11,094 nt of DNA from Comamonadaceae bacterium (GTDB lineage: Bacteria > Pseudomonadota > Gammaproteobacteria > Burkholderiales > Burkholderiaceae_C): the NCBI GenBank assembly GCA_947478935.1, contig CANJXV010000060.1, positions 1 to 11,094 of the forward strand, in the 5' to 3' direction. Under the pieces are notes generated by a model. It had not been told where the DNA came from, searched no databases, and worked only from the letters and a program-made list of their open reading frames with translations. The position numbers and the translations under genes are program-made. Below, piece after piece: positions 1 through 7,327 of the stretch (within the stretch, counting starts at the first letter, position 1; every line of letters starts with the position of its first letter).

Positions 1-305
1 CGCGGCTCATGCTCTTGCTAGGCCAGGACCAGGCCGCGGGCTTGCCGCAGTGGCACCGGGCCGACGAATTAGCCCGGCTGGCTATAATTTGGGTCGCTGT
101 CCGCCCCGATGCGACGGGCCAAGTGGGACCTCTGGACCCCGATTTGCGCACCCGGTTTTCATTGCATACCCTGCCTATGGCGGCCCAAGCCGTTAGTTCC
201 ACCGACATTCGCGAGCGCATAGCCCGCCGCCATTCCACCCAAGCGCTGCTCACCGAGCCGGTGGCGCGCTATATTGCAGACCACCACCTTTACACAACGC
301 CCTGA
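1..305 (+). CDS. nadD: Nicotinate-nucleotide adenylyltransferase, 3' half (5' end outside window)
   Basis: This is the C-terminal half of NadD, the cytoplasmic enzyme that joins nicotinate mononucleotide and ATP to make deamido-NAD in NAD synthesis. About 100 residues are visible, and the family is usually about 200 long. The reading frame is open at the left edge and has no stop before base 1, so the methionine at base 9 is internal. Family landmarks are a GQDQAAGLPQWHRADEL stretch, equivalent to the usual G-x-D-x-x-x-x-L-x-x-W-H segment, and VSSTDIRERI near the C terminus. The latter is the ISSTxIR motif of this nucleotidyltransferase superfamily. The stop codon overlaps the rsfS start in the string TGATG, which suggests translational coupling. 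The nadD-rsfS pairing is common in bacteria and supports the call. The catalytic N-terminal H-x-G-H region is outside the window and cannot be checked. Confidence 0.93.
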   Translation, partial: RLMLLLGQDQAAGLPQWHRADELARLAIIWVAVRPDATGQVGPLDPDLRTRFSLHTLPMAAQAVSSTDIRERIARRHSTQALLTEPVARYIADHHLYTTP

Positions 306-1027
306 TGACCACTTCCCCCGCCAACAAGAAAAACGATATCCAAAAACTACAGCGCGCCATTGTCGATGGCCTGGAGGACGTGAAGGCACAGGACATAGTG
401 GTGTTTGATACCGAGGAACTCTCGGCATTGTTCGAGCGGGTGATCGTGGCCTCGGGCACATCAAACCGCCAGACCAAAGCCTTGGCCGCCAGCGTGCGCG
501 ATGCGGTGCGTGAAGCCGGGTTTTCTAAGCCGCGCATCGAAGGCGAAGGCAATGGCGAATGGATTATTGTGGACTGCGGCCAAGCGGTGGTGCACATCAT
601 GCAGCCGAGTTTTCGGCAGTACTACAACCTGGAAGAATTGTGGGGCGAAAAGCCGGTGCGCTTAAAGCTGGGCGTAGCCAAGCCCGCAGCGCCGCCCAAA
701 GTGGCGGTGGAAGTGGCCAAGCCCAAAGCGCCGGGCACCTTGCGACGTTCCAATGCGGCCAAGATCGGCGTGGCAGAGGCCTTTCCTTCCAAAGCGCAAG
801 TGCGTAAAAACGAGGAATCCGCTGCCAAGGCAGCCAAAAAGAGCGCTACCGCCAAAGCGCCTGCACGTAAGAGCGAAGCATCTGGCGCTGCGCCTAAGCC
901 GGCTGCCAAAACACCTGTGCGTACCGTTGGCAAAGTGATCGTGCCCGCTAGCAGCACGCGCGCCAAACCTGCGGCCAAGAAAGCGGTACCTAAGCGACCT
1001 GCGGCCAAGCCCGTACGCAAGGGCTGA
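305..1027 (+). CDS. rsfS: Ribosomal silencing factor RsfS with long basic C-terminal tail
   Basis: RsfS (Iojap/DUF143 family) binds ribosomal protein uL14 on the free 50S subunit and blocks subunit joining, lowering translation during starvation. The conserved domain spans about residues 11-118. Landmarks are L-x-D-x-K-A-x-D-I near 23-31, the VIVASGTSNRQ segment at 47-56, W86-IIVD, and the C-terminal block VVHIM..R-x-Y-Y-x-L-E-x-L-W at 95-113. The standalone family is roughly 105-120 residues, whereas this protein is 240. The extra 120 residues are low-complexity and very basic: a hand count of residues 121-240 gives 22 Lys, 8 Arg, 31 Ala and 5 Glu. Motifs such as KPAAKK and RPAAKP recur, as in H1-like histones. 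No fold is predicted for the tail, and it is in frame with no internal stop. The start follows from the overlap with the nadD stop; no clear Shine-Dalgarno sequence is seen, which fits coupling. Confidence 0.93.
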   Translation: MTTSPANKKNDIQKLQRAIVDGLEDVKAQDIVVFDTEELSALFERVIVASGTSNRQTKALAASVRDAVREAGFSKPRIEGEGNGEWIIVDCGQAVVHIMQPSFRQYYNLEELWGEKPVRLKLGVAKPAAPPKVAVEVAKPKAPGTLRRSNAAKIGVAEAFPSKAQVRKNEESAAKAAKKSATAKAPARKSEASGAAPKPAAKTPVRTVGKVIVPASSTRAKPAAKKAVPKRPAAKPVRKG

Positions 1028-1034
1028 CGCGCCG

Positions 1035-1502
1035 GTGCGCCTGTATATCGTCGCGGTGGGTCAGCGGGTGCCCGATTGGGCGCAAACGGCCTGGGACGAT
1101 TACGCCAAGCGCTTCCCTCATGAAATACGCATCGAGCTCAAAGCCGTTAAAACCGAGCCGCGCGGCTCTAAGACGCTAGAGACTTTATATGCCGCAGAAC
1201 GCGCGCGCATTGAAGCGGCGATACCCAAGGGTACGCGCATCGTAGTGCTGGACGAACGGGGTAGCGCCCTTAGCACCTTGGCCCTGGCGCAGCGCCTGAA
1301 CGATTGGCAAAACAGCGGTGGCGATGTGGCGCTGGTCATCGGCGGGCCCGACGGTCTGGAGCCGGCGTTTCGAGCGAGCGCGCATGAGCGCATACGCTTG
1401 TCGGACCTAACGCTGCCGCACGCCATGGCGCGGGTCTTGTTGATAGAGCAGTTGTACCGTGCCTGGTCGGTCAATGCCAATCACCCCTACCATCGAGAAT
1501 AA
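1035..1502 (+). CDS. rlmH: 23S rRNA (pseudouridine1915-N3)-methyltransferase RlmH
   Basis: RlmH is a small SPOUT-class (knotted) methyltransferase that uses S-adenosylmethionine to methylate pseudouridine 1915 in helix 69 of 23S rRNA on assembled ribosomes. The product is 155 residues, which is the usual length. It is recognised by the N-terminal MRLYIVAVGQ strand, LDERG at 72-76, the cofactor-loop sequence VIGGPDGL at 101-108, and the highly conserved C terminus: LSDLTLPHAMARVLLIEQLYRAW followed by NHPYHRE. The start is GTG at 1035, 7 bases after the rsfS stop, chosen because the family's first strand begins exactly there. A possible ribosome binding site, AAGGG at 1019-1023, lies in the last codons of rsfS, somewhat far upstream. 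Together with rsfS this forms a ribosome-directed pair within the operon. Confidence 0.97.
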   Translation: MRLYIVAVGQRVPDWAQTAWDDYAKRFPHEIRIELKAVKTEPRGSKTLETLYAAERARIEAAIPKGTRIVVLDERGSALSTLALAQRLNDWQNSGGDVALVIGGPDGLEPAFRASAHERIRLSDLTLPHAMARVLLIEQLYRAWSVNANHPYHRE

Positions 1503-1536
1503 TTTCCTCTTGGTCTTTTGCCAGATACCGCGCGCC

Positions 1537-2142
1537 ATGACACCGCCTTTTATTTATCTTGCCTCCCAAAGCCCCCGGCGCAGCCAGCTACTAGAACAAA
1601 TGGGCGTGGTGCACCAGTTGCTGCTGCCCGGCGCCGATGAGGACAGCGAGGCCTTGGAAGTGGTGACGTCAGACGAAGCACCGCGCGACTATGTGCAGCG
1701 TGTCACGGCTTTGAAGCTGCAAGCTGCTCTGGCGCGTTTGCATCGTCTTGGCCTGCCGGATGCGCCGGTCCTTTGCGCCGACACCACGGTAGCCCTGGAC
1801 CATGAGATTTTGGGAAAGCCCGCAGATGCTCAGGATGCGCAGCGCATGCTTGGCTTGTTGTCGGGCCGCACGCATCAGGTGTATACCGCCATCGCCCTGG
1901 GCTGGGGAGGGCGGGTAGAGCATGCATGCAGCGCGTCTGATGTCATGTTTGCTAGGCTGCAGTCCCAGGCGATTGCCCGCTACGCAGCCAGCGGCGAGCC
2001 TATGGGTAAGGCCGGCGCCTATGCGGTGCAAGGCAGGGCGGCGGCCTTTATCGCAAGGATTGAAGGAAGTTATTCTGGCATCATGGGCTTGCCCTTGTTT
2101 GAAACCGCACAGCTGCTGCGCACCATGGGCGCTTGGGAATAA
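1537..2142 (+). CDS. maf: Maf-family nucleotide pyrophosphatase, YhdE type (dTTP/UTPase)
   Basis: Maf proteins hydrolyse nucleoside triphosphates, including modified ones, to monophosphate and pyrophosphate, and may act as house-cleaning enzymes. The product is 201 residues, the normal size. The N terminus carries YLASQSPRRSQLLEQMG (residues 7-23), the S-x-S-P-R-R phosphate-binding signature. The catalytic block is CADTTVALD at 80-88 with D82 as the probable base, followed by ILGKPAD and LSGRTHQVYTA. ADT together with GRTHQVYTA points to the YhdE (dTTP/UTP) branch rather than the YceF (m7GTP) branch. The C-terminal block is GKAGAYAVQG then GSYSGIMGLPLFET. The frame is open further upstream, with an ATG at 1459 inside rlmH, but the family homology begins at the ATG at 1537, so that start is preferred. 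No strong Shine-Dalgarno sequence is visible. It lies 34 bases after rlmH and 4 before rng. Confidence 0.95.
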   Translation: MTPPFIYLASQSPRRSQLLEQMGVVHQLLLPGADEDSEALEVVTSDEAPRDYVQRVTALKLQAALARLHRLGLPDAPVLCADTTVALDHEILGKPADAQDAQRMLGLLSGRTHQVYTAIALGWGGRVEHACSASDVMFARLQSQAIARYAASGEPMGKAGAYAVQGRAAAFIARIEGSYSGIMGLPLFETAQLLRTMGAWE

Positions 2143-2146
2143 AGCG

Positions 2147-3622
2147 ATGCAACAGGATATTTTGGTCAACTGGTCGCCGCAGGAAACACGGGTCGCCGTT
2201 ATCGAGCACGGTGCAGTGCAAGAGCTGCACGTGGAGCGCACGCTGGAGCGTGGCCTGGTGGGTAATGTCTATATTGGCAAAGTCTCGCGCGTGTTGCCGG
2301 GTATGCAGTCGGCGTTTATTGACATCGGGTTGGAGCGCGCCGCGTTTTTGCACGTGGCGGACGTCTGGCACAAACCCGCCGAAGGCGAAACCCTGAGTGC
2401 CGCGCGCGCCAGCCAGGCGCTGGTGCCCATAGAGCGCCAGGTGTTTGAAGGTCAGGCCCTGATGGTGCAAGTGATAAAAGATCCGATGGGCACCAAGGGC
2501 GCACGCCTGTCCACACAAATCAGCGTGGCAGGCCGCATGCTGGTATTTTTGCCGCAGGATGACCATATCGGCGTATCGCAAAAAATACCCTTAGACCAAC
2601 GCGAAGCCTTGCGCCGCCGGGTGCAGGAGCTGGCGGGTGAGGCCGGTGGCGGCTTTATTTTGCGCACCAATGCCGAAGATGCCAGCGACGCCGAGATTGC
2701 CGATGACATCGCCTATTTGCGTAAAGCCTGGGCCCGCATCAAAGAAGCCGGTCAGCGCTTGCCGCCGCCCAGCCTGTTGCACCAGGACTTGAATTTGCTG
2801 CAGCGCGTCCTGCGCGATTTGGTGGGTGAGGTCACCCAAACCATACGCGTTGATTCGCGCGAGCAGTTTGAACTTTTACATGCTTTTGGCACTGAGTTCA
2901 TGCCGCAAGCGGCCAAGAAGTTGCAGCACTACAAAGGCGAGCGTCCGATTTTTGATTTGTATTCAGTGGATGAGGAAATTGCCAAGGCGCTGGGCCGGCG
3001 GGTAGATTTGAAGTCCGGTGGCTATTTGATCGTGGACCAGACCGAGGCGCTGACCACCGTGGATGTAAACACCGGCGGCTATGTAGGCGCTCGCAATTTT
3101 GACGATACGATTTTTAAAACTAATTTGGAGGCGGCCCAAGCCCTAGCGCGGCAACTGCGTTTGCGCAATTTGGGTGGAATCATCGTGGCCGACTTTATCG
3201 ATATGGCGCGCGAGGAGCACCGTGAATCGGTGCTGGCCGAATTTCGCAAACAGTTATCACGCGACCGGGTCAAAACCATGGCAGGGGGGTTTTCGCAACT
3301 GGGTTTGGTGGAGCTAACGCGTAAGCGCACGCGCGAATCGTTGGCCCATATGCTGTGCGAACCCTGCCCATCTTGTCTTGGTAAGGGCATCGTCAAAACC
3401 GCTCGCAGCGTGGCCTATGACATCTTTAGGGAAATTCTGCGCGAAGCGCGTCAATTCAACCCGCAGGAGTTTCGCGTGGTAGCAGCGCCGCAGGTGATAG
3501 ACCTTTTGCTGGACGAAGAAAGCCAGCATTTGGCGGGTCTGAGCGAGTTCATCGGCAAACCCGTATCGCTGCAAGCCGAGGGTGCTATGGGGCAGGAGCA
3601 ATACGATATTGTGTTGCTATAA
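2147..3622 (+). CDS. rng: Ribonuclease G
   Basis: RNase G is a cytoplasmic endoribonuclease of the RNase E/G family; it trims the 5' end of 16S rRNA and cleaves selected mRNAs. The product is 491 residues (E. coli RNase G has 489) and lacks the long C-terminal scaffold of RNase E. In order, the N-terminal MQQDILVNWSPQETRVAVIE is followed by the S1 domain (about 35-125, with GNVYIGKVSRVLPGMQSAF). The 5' sensor/RNase H-like region follows, then the DNase I-like catalytic domain. D306 in TVDVNTGGYVG and D349 in IIVADFIDM are the expected magnesium ligands. The Zn-link CPxC motif that joins protomers is C407-P-S-C410 in CEPCPSCLGKG. The frame extends 75 codons upstream through maf, but homology starts at the ATG at 2147, 4 bases after the maf stop, so the longer form is rejected. 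The next gene starts 5 bases downstream with no visible terminator. Confidence 0.97.
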   Translation: MQQDILVNWSPQETRVAVIEHGAVQELHVERTLERGLVGNVYIGKVSRVLPGMQSAFIDIGLERAAFLHVADVWHKPAEGETLSAARASQALVPIERQVFEGQALMVQVIKDPMGTKGARLSTQISVAGRMLVFLPQDDHIGVSQKIPLDQREALRRRVQELAGEAGGGFILRTNAEDASDAEIADDIAYLRKAWARIKEAGQRLPPPSLLHQDLNLLQRVLRDLVGEVTQTIRVDSREQFELLHAFGTEFMPQAAKKLQHYKGERPIFDLYSVDEEIAKALGRRVDLKSGGYLIVDQTEALTTVDVNTGGYVGARNFDDTIFKTNLEAAQALARQLRLRNLGGIIVADFIDMAREEHRESVLAEFRKQLSRDRVKTMAGGFSQLGLVELTRKRTRESLAHMLCEPCPSCLGKGIVKTARSVAYDIFREILREARQFNPQEFRVVAAPQVIDLLLDEESQHLAGLSEFIGKPVSLQAEGAMGQEQYDIVLL

Positions 3623-3627
3623 ACCGT

Positions 3628-4806
3628 ATGAAGCAAGCACTTCAAATGAACGCCAAGCGCCTGCGAATTGCCTTATTGGTGTGCCGCTTTGACAATGCTG
3701 CGGGAGGCGCCGAGCGTTATGTGGTAACGCTGGCCCGTGCTTTGGCGCAAACCGATGAAGTACATGTCTTTTCTCAGGAGTTTGGCCCGCCTGTGGCTGG
3801 TGTGACCTACCATCGAATTGACCGGCCCTTAAGGCGACCGCGTTGGTTGAATTATTTGTTTTTTGCTTGGATGACCTGGCGCGCGACCCGGACCGGTTTC
3901 GATATCGTGCATGCCCATGAAAACTCCTGGCATGGGGATGTCCATACCGTCCACGTTGTCCCAGTGACTTACAGCTTGTTTGCAAACAGGCGCGGTTGGC
4001 GATGGTGCTTAAGGTGGATGAAGGTGTTAAGCAGCCCCCGATTACTTTGTTATTTGGCCTTGGAACGTTCACGTTACCGGGCTGATAAGCAATGTGTAGT
4101 GGTGTCCCCATGGCTTGGGGCTGCACTCCAATCAAGTTTCCCGCACCTTTCAAATCCGCTCGTGCAAATTACGCCAGTGTGTGTGTTTGAGCCACGCAGG
4201 GTTCAGGAGTCTGATAAACAGCTTGCGAGACAAACGCTGGGTTTGCCGCTGCAATCCAAATGCTTGTTATTCGTAGGAAATGATATGCGTAAAAAAGGCT
4301 TGCCTCAGGTATTGCAAGCCCTTAAGTTATTACCCGCCACGGTGGTGCTGGCAGTGGCTGGCGCCTCTAAGCAGATTGATGCGATGCGGAAGCTCTGTGC
4401 CGCGCAAGGCTTGAACGACCGCGTTTTTTTTCTAGGCGCGGTGGGCGCGATGGAAGTCGCCTACGCGGCGGCCGATTGCTTGGTTCACCCGACATTAGAG
4501 GACACTTACGCGATGGTGGTCCTGGAAGCCATGGCTTTTGCATTGCCGGTGGTGGTTAGCGGCCCCGCATACTGCGGCATCAGCAGTGAGTTGCGCGACG
4601 GCGTCGATGCGCTTTTGCTGCAGGATCCTTTGGATGTCGGAGCGCTGCACCGCGCTGTACTGCGTTTATTGAATGATGCGCAACTATGTGCTGATCTTGC
4701 GCATCAGGCTTTGCGGTTTGCCAGTTCCCGCGATGCCTCAACATTAGCTGTGCAGCACAGATCTCTTTATCTGGAACAATTAAAACGCCGCGGGACTCTG
4801 TCATGA
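3628..4806 (+). CDS. GT4-type (GT-B fold) glycosyltransferase, probable cell-surface glycan
   Basis: This is a 392-residue glycosyltransferase of the group 1/GT4 type, expected to transfer a nucleotide-activated sugar to a lipid-linked or LPS-core acceptor at the cytoplasmic face of the inner membrane. The N-terminal Rossmann domain opens with LRIALLVCRFDNAAGGAERYV (about 12-32), a typical glycine-rich acceptor-side start, followed by FDIVHAHE at 91-98. The donor domain has LLFVGNDMRKKGL at 213-225, DRVFFLGAV at 264-272 and the distal signature HPTLEDTYAMVVLEAMAFALPVVVS at 287-311. In the E-x7-E motif the first acidic residue is Asp (D292) and the second is E300. The hydrophobic patch WLNYLFFAWMTW (73-84) could dock at the membrane. 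It starts 5 bases after rng; an ATG 18 bases further in (residue 7) is an alternative start, and neither has a clear Shine-Dalgarno sequence. It overlaps the deacetylase by ATGA. The sugar and acceptor cannot be told from sequence. Confidence 0.88.
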   Translation: MKQALQMNAKRLRIALLVCRFDNAAGGAERYVVTLARALAQTDEVHVFSQEFGPPVAGVTYHRIDRPLRRPRWLNYLFFAWMTWRATRTGFDIVHAHENSWHGDVHTVHVVPVTYSLFANRRGWRWCLRWMKVLSSPRLLCYLALERSRYRADKQCVVVSPWLGAALQSSFPHLSNPLVQITPVCVFEPRRVQESDKQLARQTLGLPLQSKCLLFVGNDMRKKGLPQVLQALKLLPATVVLAVAGASKQIDAMRKLCAAQGLNDRVFFLGAVGAMEVAYAAADCLVHPTLEDTYAMVVLEAMAFALPVVVSGPAYCGISSELRDGVDALLLQDPLDVGALHRAVLRLLNDAQLCADLAHQALRFASSRDASTLAVQHRSLYLEQLKRRGTLS

Positions 4807-5546
4807 AGATTCCGATATTGATGTACCACCAAATCTGCGAGCAGGTCAGCCCCGGCACGCCGTTTCGCGGCTTACTTGTACGTCCGGCAGCTTTTAGGCG
4901 ACAAATGGCGTTGATGCACTTGCTGGGATACCAGGGTTTGTCTATGAGCGGCCTGCTGCCTTATCTGCAAGGCAAGGCAGTGGGGAAAGTATTTGGCATT
5001 ACATTTGATGACGGTTACCTCAATAACCTGGAATTGGCGTTGCCGGTGCTGCAGCGTTACGGATTTAGCGCCACCTGTTATGCGGTGAGCCGCATGCTGG
5101 GCCAAACCAATGCCTGGGATATTGCGCAAGGTGTTCCGCAAGTTCCATTGATGACCGCCAAAGAACTCAGCGAATGGATCGACCAAGGGCAGGAAGTGGG
5201 TTCGCATACCTGTGATCATTTGAAGCTGCCTCAATTGGATGAAGTCAGCCAGCGTTATCAGCTTATGCAGTCTCGGATGGACTTGGAGCGCGACTTGCCA
5301 AGTCAGGAGGCAGTGCGTCACTTTTGCTATCCCTATGGTGCATTCGACCGGGACACTGTACAACTGGTGCAGCAGGCCGGCTACCAAAGTGCAACGACAA
5401 CTCGAAGAGGCAGGGCTGATGTCGGTTCTGCAAATGACTTATTGTTGCTACCGCGTGTGCTTGTCAGCAGAAGGACAAGCTTACCGCTCTTCGCGCTTAA
5501 ATGTTTTAGCGCTTATGAAGACCGGCGCGGCACCAGCGCCTATTAA
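4803..5546 (+). CDS. NodB-type (CE4) polysaccharide deacetylase family protein, cytoplasmic
   Basis: The product is a 247-residue NodB-homology (carbohydrate esterase 4) protein, a class that removes N-acetyl (sometimes O-acetyl) groups from sugars using a metal ion. It begins MKIPILMYHQI, the strand that opens this fold. Motif 1 is TFDDGY at 67-72, with D69 as expected base and D70 as metal ligand. Motif 2 is SHTCDH at 134-139, with metal ligands H135 and H139. Motif 3 is FCYPYG at 174-179, lacking the Arg of classical R-x-x-P-Y enzymes, as in many PgaB/IcaB-like relatives. LPRVLVSR at 216-223 resembles motif 4. The fold starts at residue 1 with no signal peptide or membrane anchor, so I infer cytoplasmic action, perhaps on a nucleotide- or lipid-linked sugar made with the overlapping glycosyltransferase. 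A short GC hairpin (GGCGC/GCGCC, 5524-5540) sits in the last codons, but no T-run follows. The substrate is unknown. Confidence 0.87.
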   Translation: MKIPILMYHQICEQVSPGTPFRGLLVRPAAFRRQMALMHLLGYQGLSMSGLLPYLQGKAVGKVFGITFDDGYLNNLELALPVLQRYGFSATCYAVSRMLGQTNAWDIAQGVPQVPLMTAKELSEWIDQGQEVGSHTCDHLKLPQLDEVSQRYQLMQSRMDLERDLPSQEAVRHFCYPYGAFDRDTVQLVQQAGYQSATTTRRGRADVGSANDLLLLPRVLVSRRTSLPLFALKCFSAYEDRRGTSAY

Positions 5547-5560
5547 CTTTGGCACAAGCG

Positions 5561-7327
5561 CTATCCGAGGGGCACTGGCTGGTCGTGCAGCCCTGATTGG
5601 TACAGCTTTGCATAGCGTCCTCCTAGGGCAAGTAATTCATTGTGGTTCCCTATTTCAACGCAGCGGCCCTCGTGCATGACGACGATTCGGTCAGCGTGTT
5701 GCACCGTGGACAAGCGGTGTGCAATGATGAGTGTAGTGCGGCCTTGCATAAGCCGTTGAAGGGCCTGCTGGACCAGCTTTTCAGATTGGGTATCCAACGC
5801 GGAGGTGGCCTCGTCTAAGAGCAACAGCGGCGCATCTTTGTAAAGTGCTCTGGCAATTGCCATCCGTTGCCGCTGGCCACCTGATAATTCCATTCCATTG
5901 TGACCTACCAGAGTCTCTATTCCGAGTGGGCAAGTGCTGAGGTAATCACCTAAATTGGCAGCCTCCAGGCACTGAAGCACCTTCTCCTTATCGACTTGCG
6001 CGCCTAATGCAACGTTCTCAGCAATACTTTCGTTGAGCATAAAGACATGCTGGCTTACCAATGCGAATTGAGACCGCAGCGACGTCAGATCCCATTCCTG
6101 TAAAGGCACACCGTCCAGACTCACCAACCCTTTTGTGCTCTCGATAAACCTCGGCAGCAAATTGACAAGCGTGGTTTTGCCTGCACCTGAACTGCCCACG
6201 AGTGCAAGCGTTTCTCCCGGCGAAACCTCCAGAGAAAAATGGTCTAAGGCCAGGGGTTTGTCCGGCTCATAAGCTACACAGACATCTGAGAAAGAAATTG
6301 CACCACTGGCGCGGTGCTTTCGATAATGTCCGCTCGACTGATCAGGTGTCTGGGCCAACAAGAAAATTCCTTTTTCTACCGCTGCCAGGCCGCGGGTCAG
6401 AGGGCTGGCGACCTCTGACAAATGTTTTACCGGTGCGATGAGCATCAGCATTGCCATGACAAAGGCAGCAAACCCCCCGACGGTGTTGTTATCAGACTGA
6501 CTTTGAAACATGGCAACCGTGATCACCGCCGAGAGTGCAACGGCTGAAACGAGTTGGGTTAATGGTGTCATGGCTGCAGCAGCAGCCGTGGATTTCATAA
6601 ACAGGCGATTTAAGGAGTTGCTCAATTTTTCAAAGCGTTGCTGCTGCGCATTTTGCGCGGCGTACAGGCGTATGTCTTTTTGTGCGAGCACATTTTCCTC
6701 AATGACGTAGGCCAACTGATCCGTAGCTTCTTGACCTGACTTGGTGATGCGGTAGAGGCGCTTTGTCAATGACTGCATTACCCATGCGACCGCTGGAAAA
6801 AGCAGTCCAACAATTAAGGTGAGCTTCCAGTTGAGGTACATCAGGTAACAAAGCAATGCTGTCAGCGTCAAGGTGTCTCTGGTTGTCGTCATCAAGGCTT
6901 GCACCAACAGGACCGAGCCCGAGTGCACTTCGAAGACCATCGTATTGGATAAGCTGCTGGAAGATTTTTGTTTAAATAATGAAAAATCAGCCAGTAATAA
7001 TTTGGAAAACATAGCCAAACGTATTTTTAGCAGGCCTAAGTTAGCTATCTTCGCCAAGGCCATTTGGGCTGCGAAATTGGCTAATCCACGCGCCGCAAAA
7101 ATAAAAATAATGCATACAGGTACCAGCCAAAGTGGCACTGCACCTTTTTTGAATCCGCTGTCCAAAAGCGGTTGCATGAGAGCTGGAATAAGCACCTCGG
7201 TTCCCGCAATCACAATAGCTCCAAGTGCTGTAAGTAGCCAGGCGTAACCTGGACTTTTGAAATAAGGCCAAATCTTTTTCAAACGATACGTAATCGTTTG
7301 TGAGGCGTTTGACTCCTGTGTCGTCAT
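5561..7327 (-). CDS. msbA: MsbA-type lipid/LPS exporter, ABC transporter half-molecule
   Basis: This is a 588-residue fused membrane plus ATPase ABC exporter; E. coli MsbA has 582. MsbA-type homodimers flip lipid A-core, or other lipid-linked glycans, across the inner membrane. The N-terminal part shows about six membrane segments (roughly 29-50, 65-88, 152-166, 168-186, 256-276, 284-302). The nucleotide-binding domain from about 342 has Walker A GSSGAGKT (378-385), Q-loop Q426, the ABC signature LSGGQ (481-485), Walker B LLLLDE with catalytic E506, a D-loop SALD and the H-loop H537. All catalytic residues are present. Its start codon overlaps the upstream ligase stop as ATGA, so the two are likely translated together. 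Its stop is 14 bases from the convergent deacetylase stop. The N-terminal half is AT-rich: 25% G+C by hand over 6961-7020. It may be the true MsbA, or a paralogue for one glycan; the gene symbol is therefore provisional. Confidence 0.85.
   Translation of the reverse strand: MTTQESNASQTITYRLKKIWPYFKSPGYAWLLTALGAIVIAGTEVLIPALMQPLLDSGFKKGAVPLWLVPVCIIFIFAARGLANFAAQMALAKIANLGLLKIRLAMFSKLLLADFSLFKQKSSSSLSNTMVFEVHSGSVLLVQALMTTTRDTLTLTALLCYLMYLNWKLTLIVGLLFPAVAWVMQSLTKRLYRITKSGQEATDQLAYVIEENVLAQKDIRLYAAQNAQQQRFEKLSNSLNRLFMKSTAAAAAMTPLTQLVSAVALSAVITVAMFQSQSDNNTVGGFAAFVMAMLMLIAPVKHLSEVASPLTRGLAAVEKGIFLLAQTPDQSSGHYRKHRASGAISFSDVCVAYEPDKPLALDHFSLEVSPGETLALVGSSGAGKTTLVNLLPRFIESTKGLVSLDGVPLQEWDLTSLRSQFALVSQHVFMLNESIAENVALGAQVDKEKVLQCLEAANLGDYLSTCPLGIETLVGHNGMELSGGQRQRMAIARALYKDAPLLLLDEATSALDTQSEKLVQQALQRLMQGRTTLIIAHRLSTVQHADRIVVMHEGRCVEIGNHNELLALGGRYAKLYQSGLHDQPVPLG

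Noticed and set aside
9..11. ATG at base 9 as the start of a short gene
   Set aside because: The frame is open to the window edge and the sequence before and after matches the interior of NadD, so this methionine is internal.
622..1020. A 132-codon minus-strand open frame opposite the rsfS tail
   Set aside because: It is the Ala/Leu-rich complement of a Lys/Ala/Pro low-complexity region and has no recognisable domain; GC-rich repeats commonly create such frames.
1459..1536. A longer maf starting inside rlmH
   Set aside because: The Maf family N terminus matches from the ATG at 1537, and the extra 26 residues resemble nothing in the family and overlap conserved rlmH codons.
1922..2146. A 75-codon upstream extension of the rng reading frame overlapping maf
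   Set aside because: RNase G homology begins exactly at the ATG at 2147 and gives the normal length of 491; the extension is maf read in another frame.
3617..4153. A 178-codon minus-strand open frame opposite the glycosyltransferase
   Set aside because: It has no domain or signal sequence that I recognise and overlaps a well-supported gene whose motifs are intact.
5239..5679. A 146-codon plus-strand frame spanning the deacetylase end and into msbA
   Set aside because: It overlaps conserved parts of two real genes on both strands, and its sequence is Cys/Ser-rich with no family resemblance.
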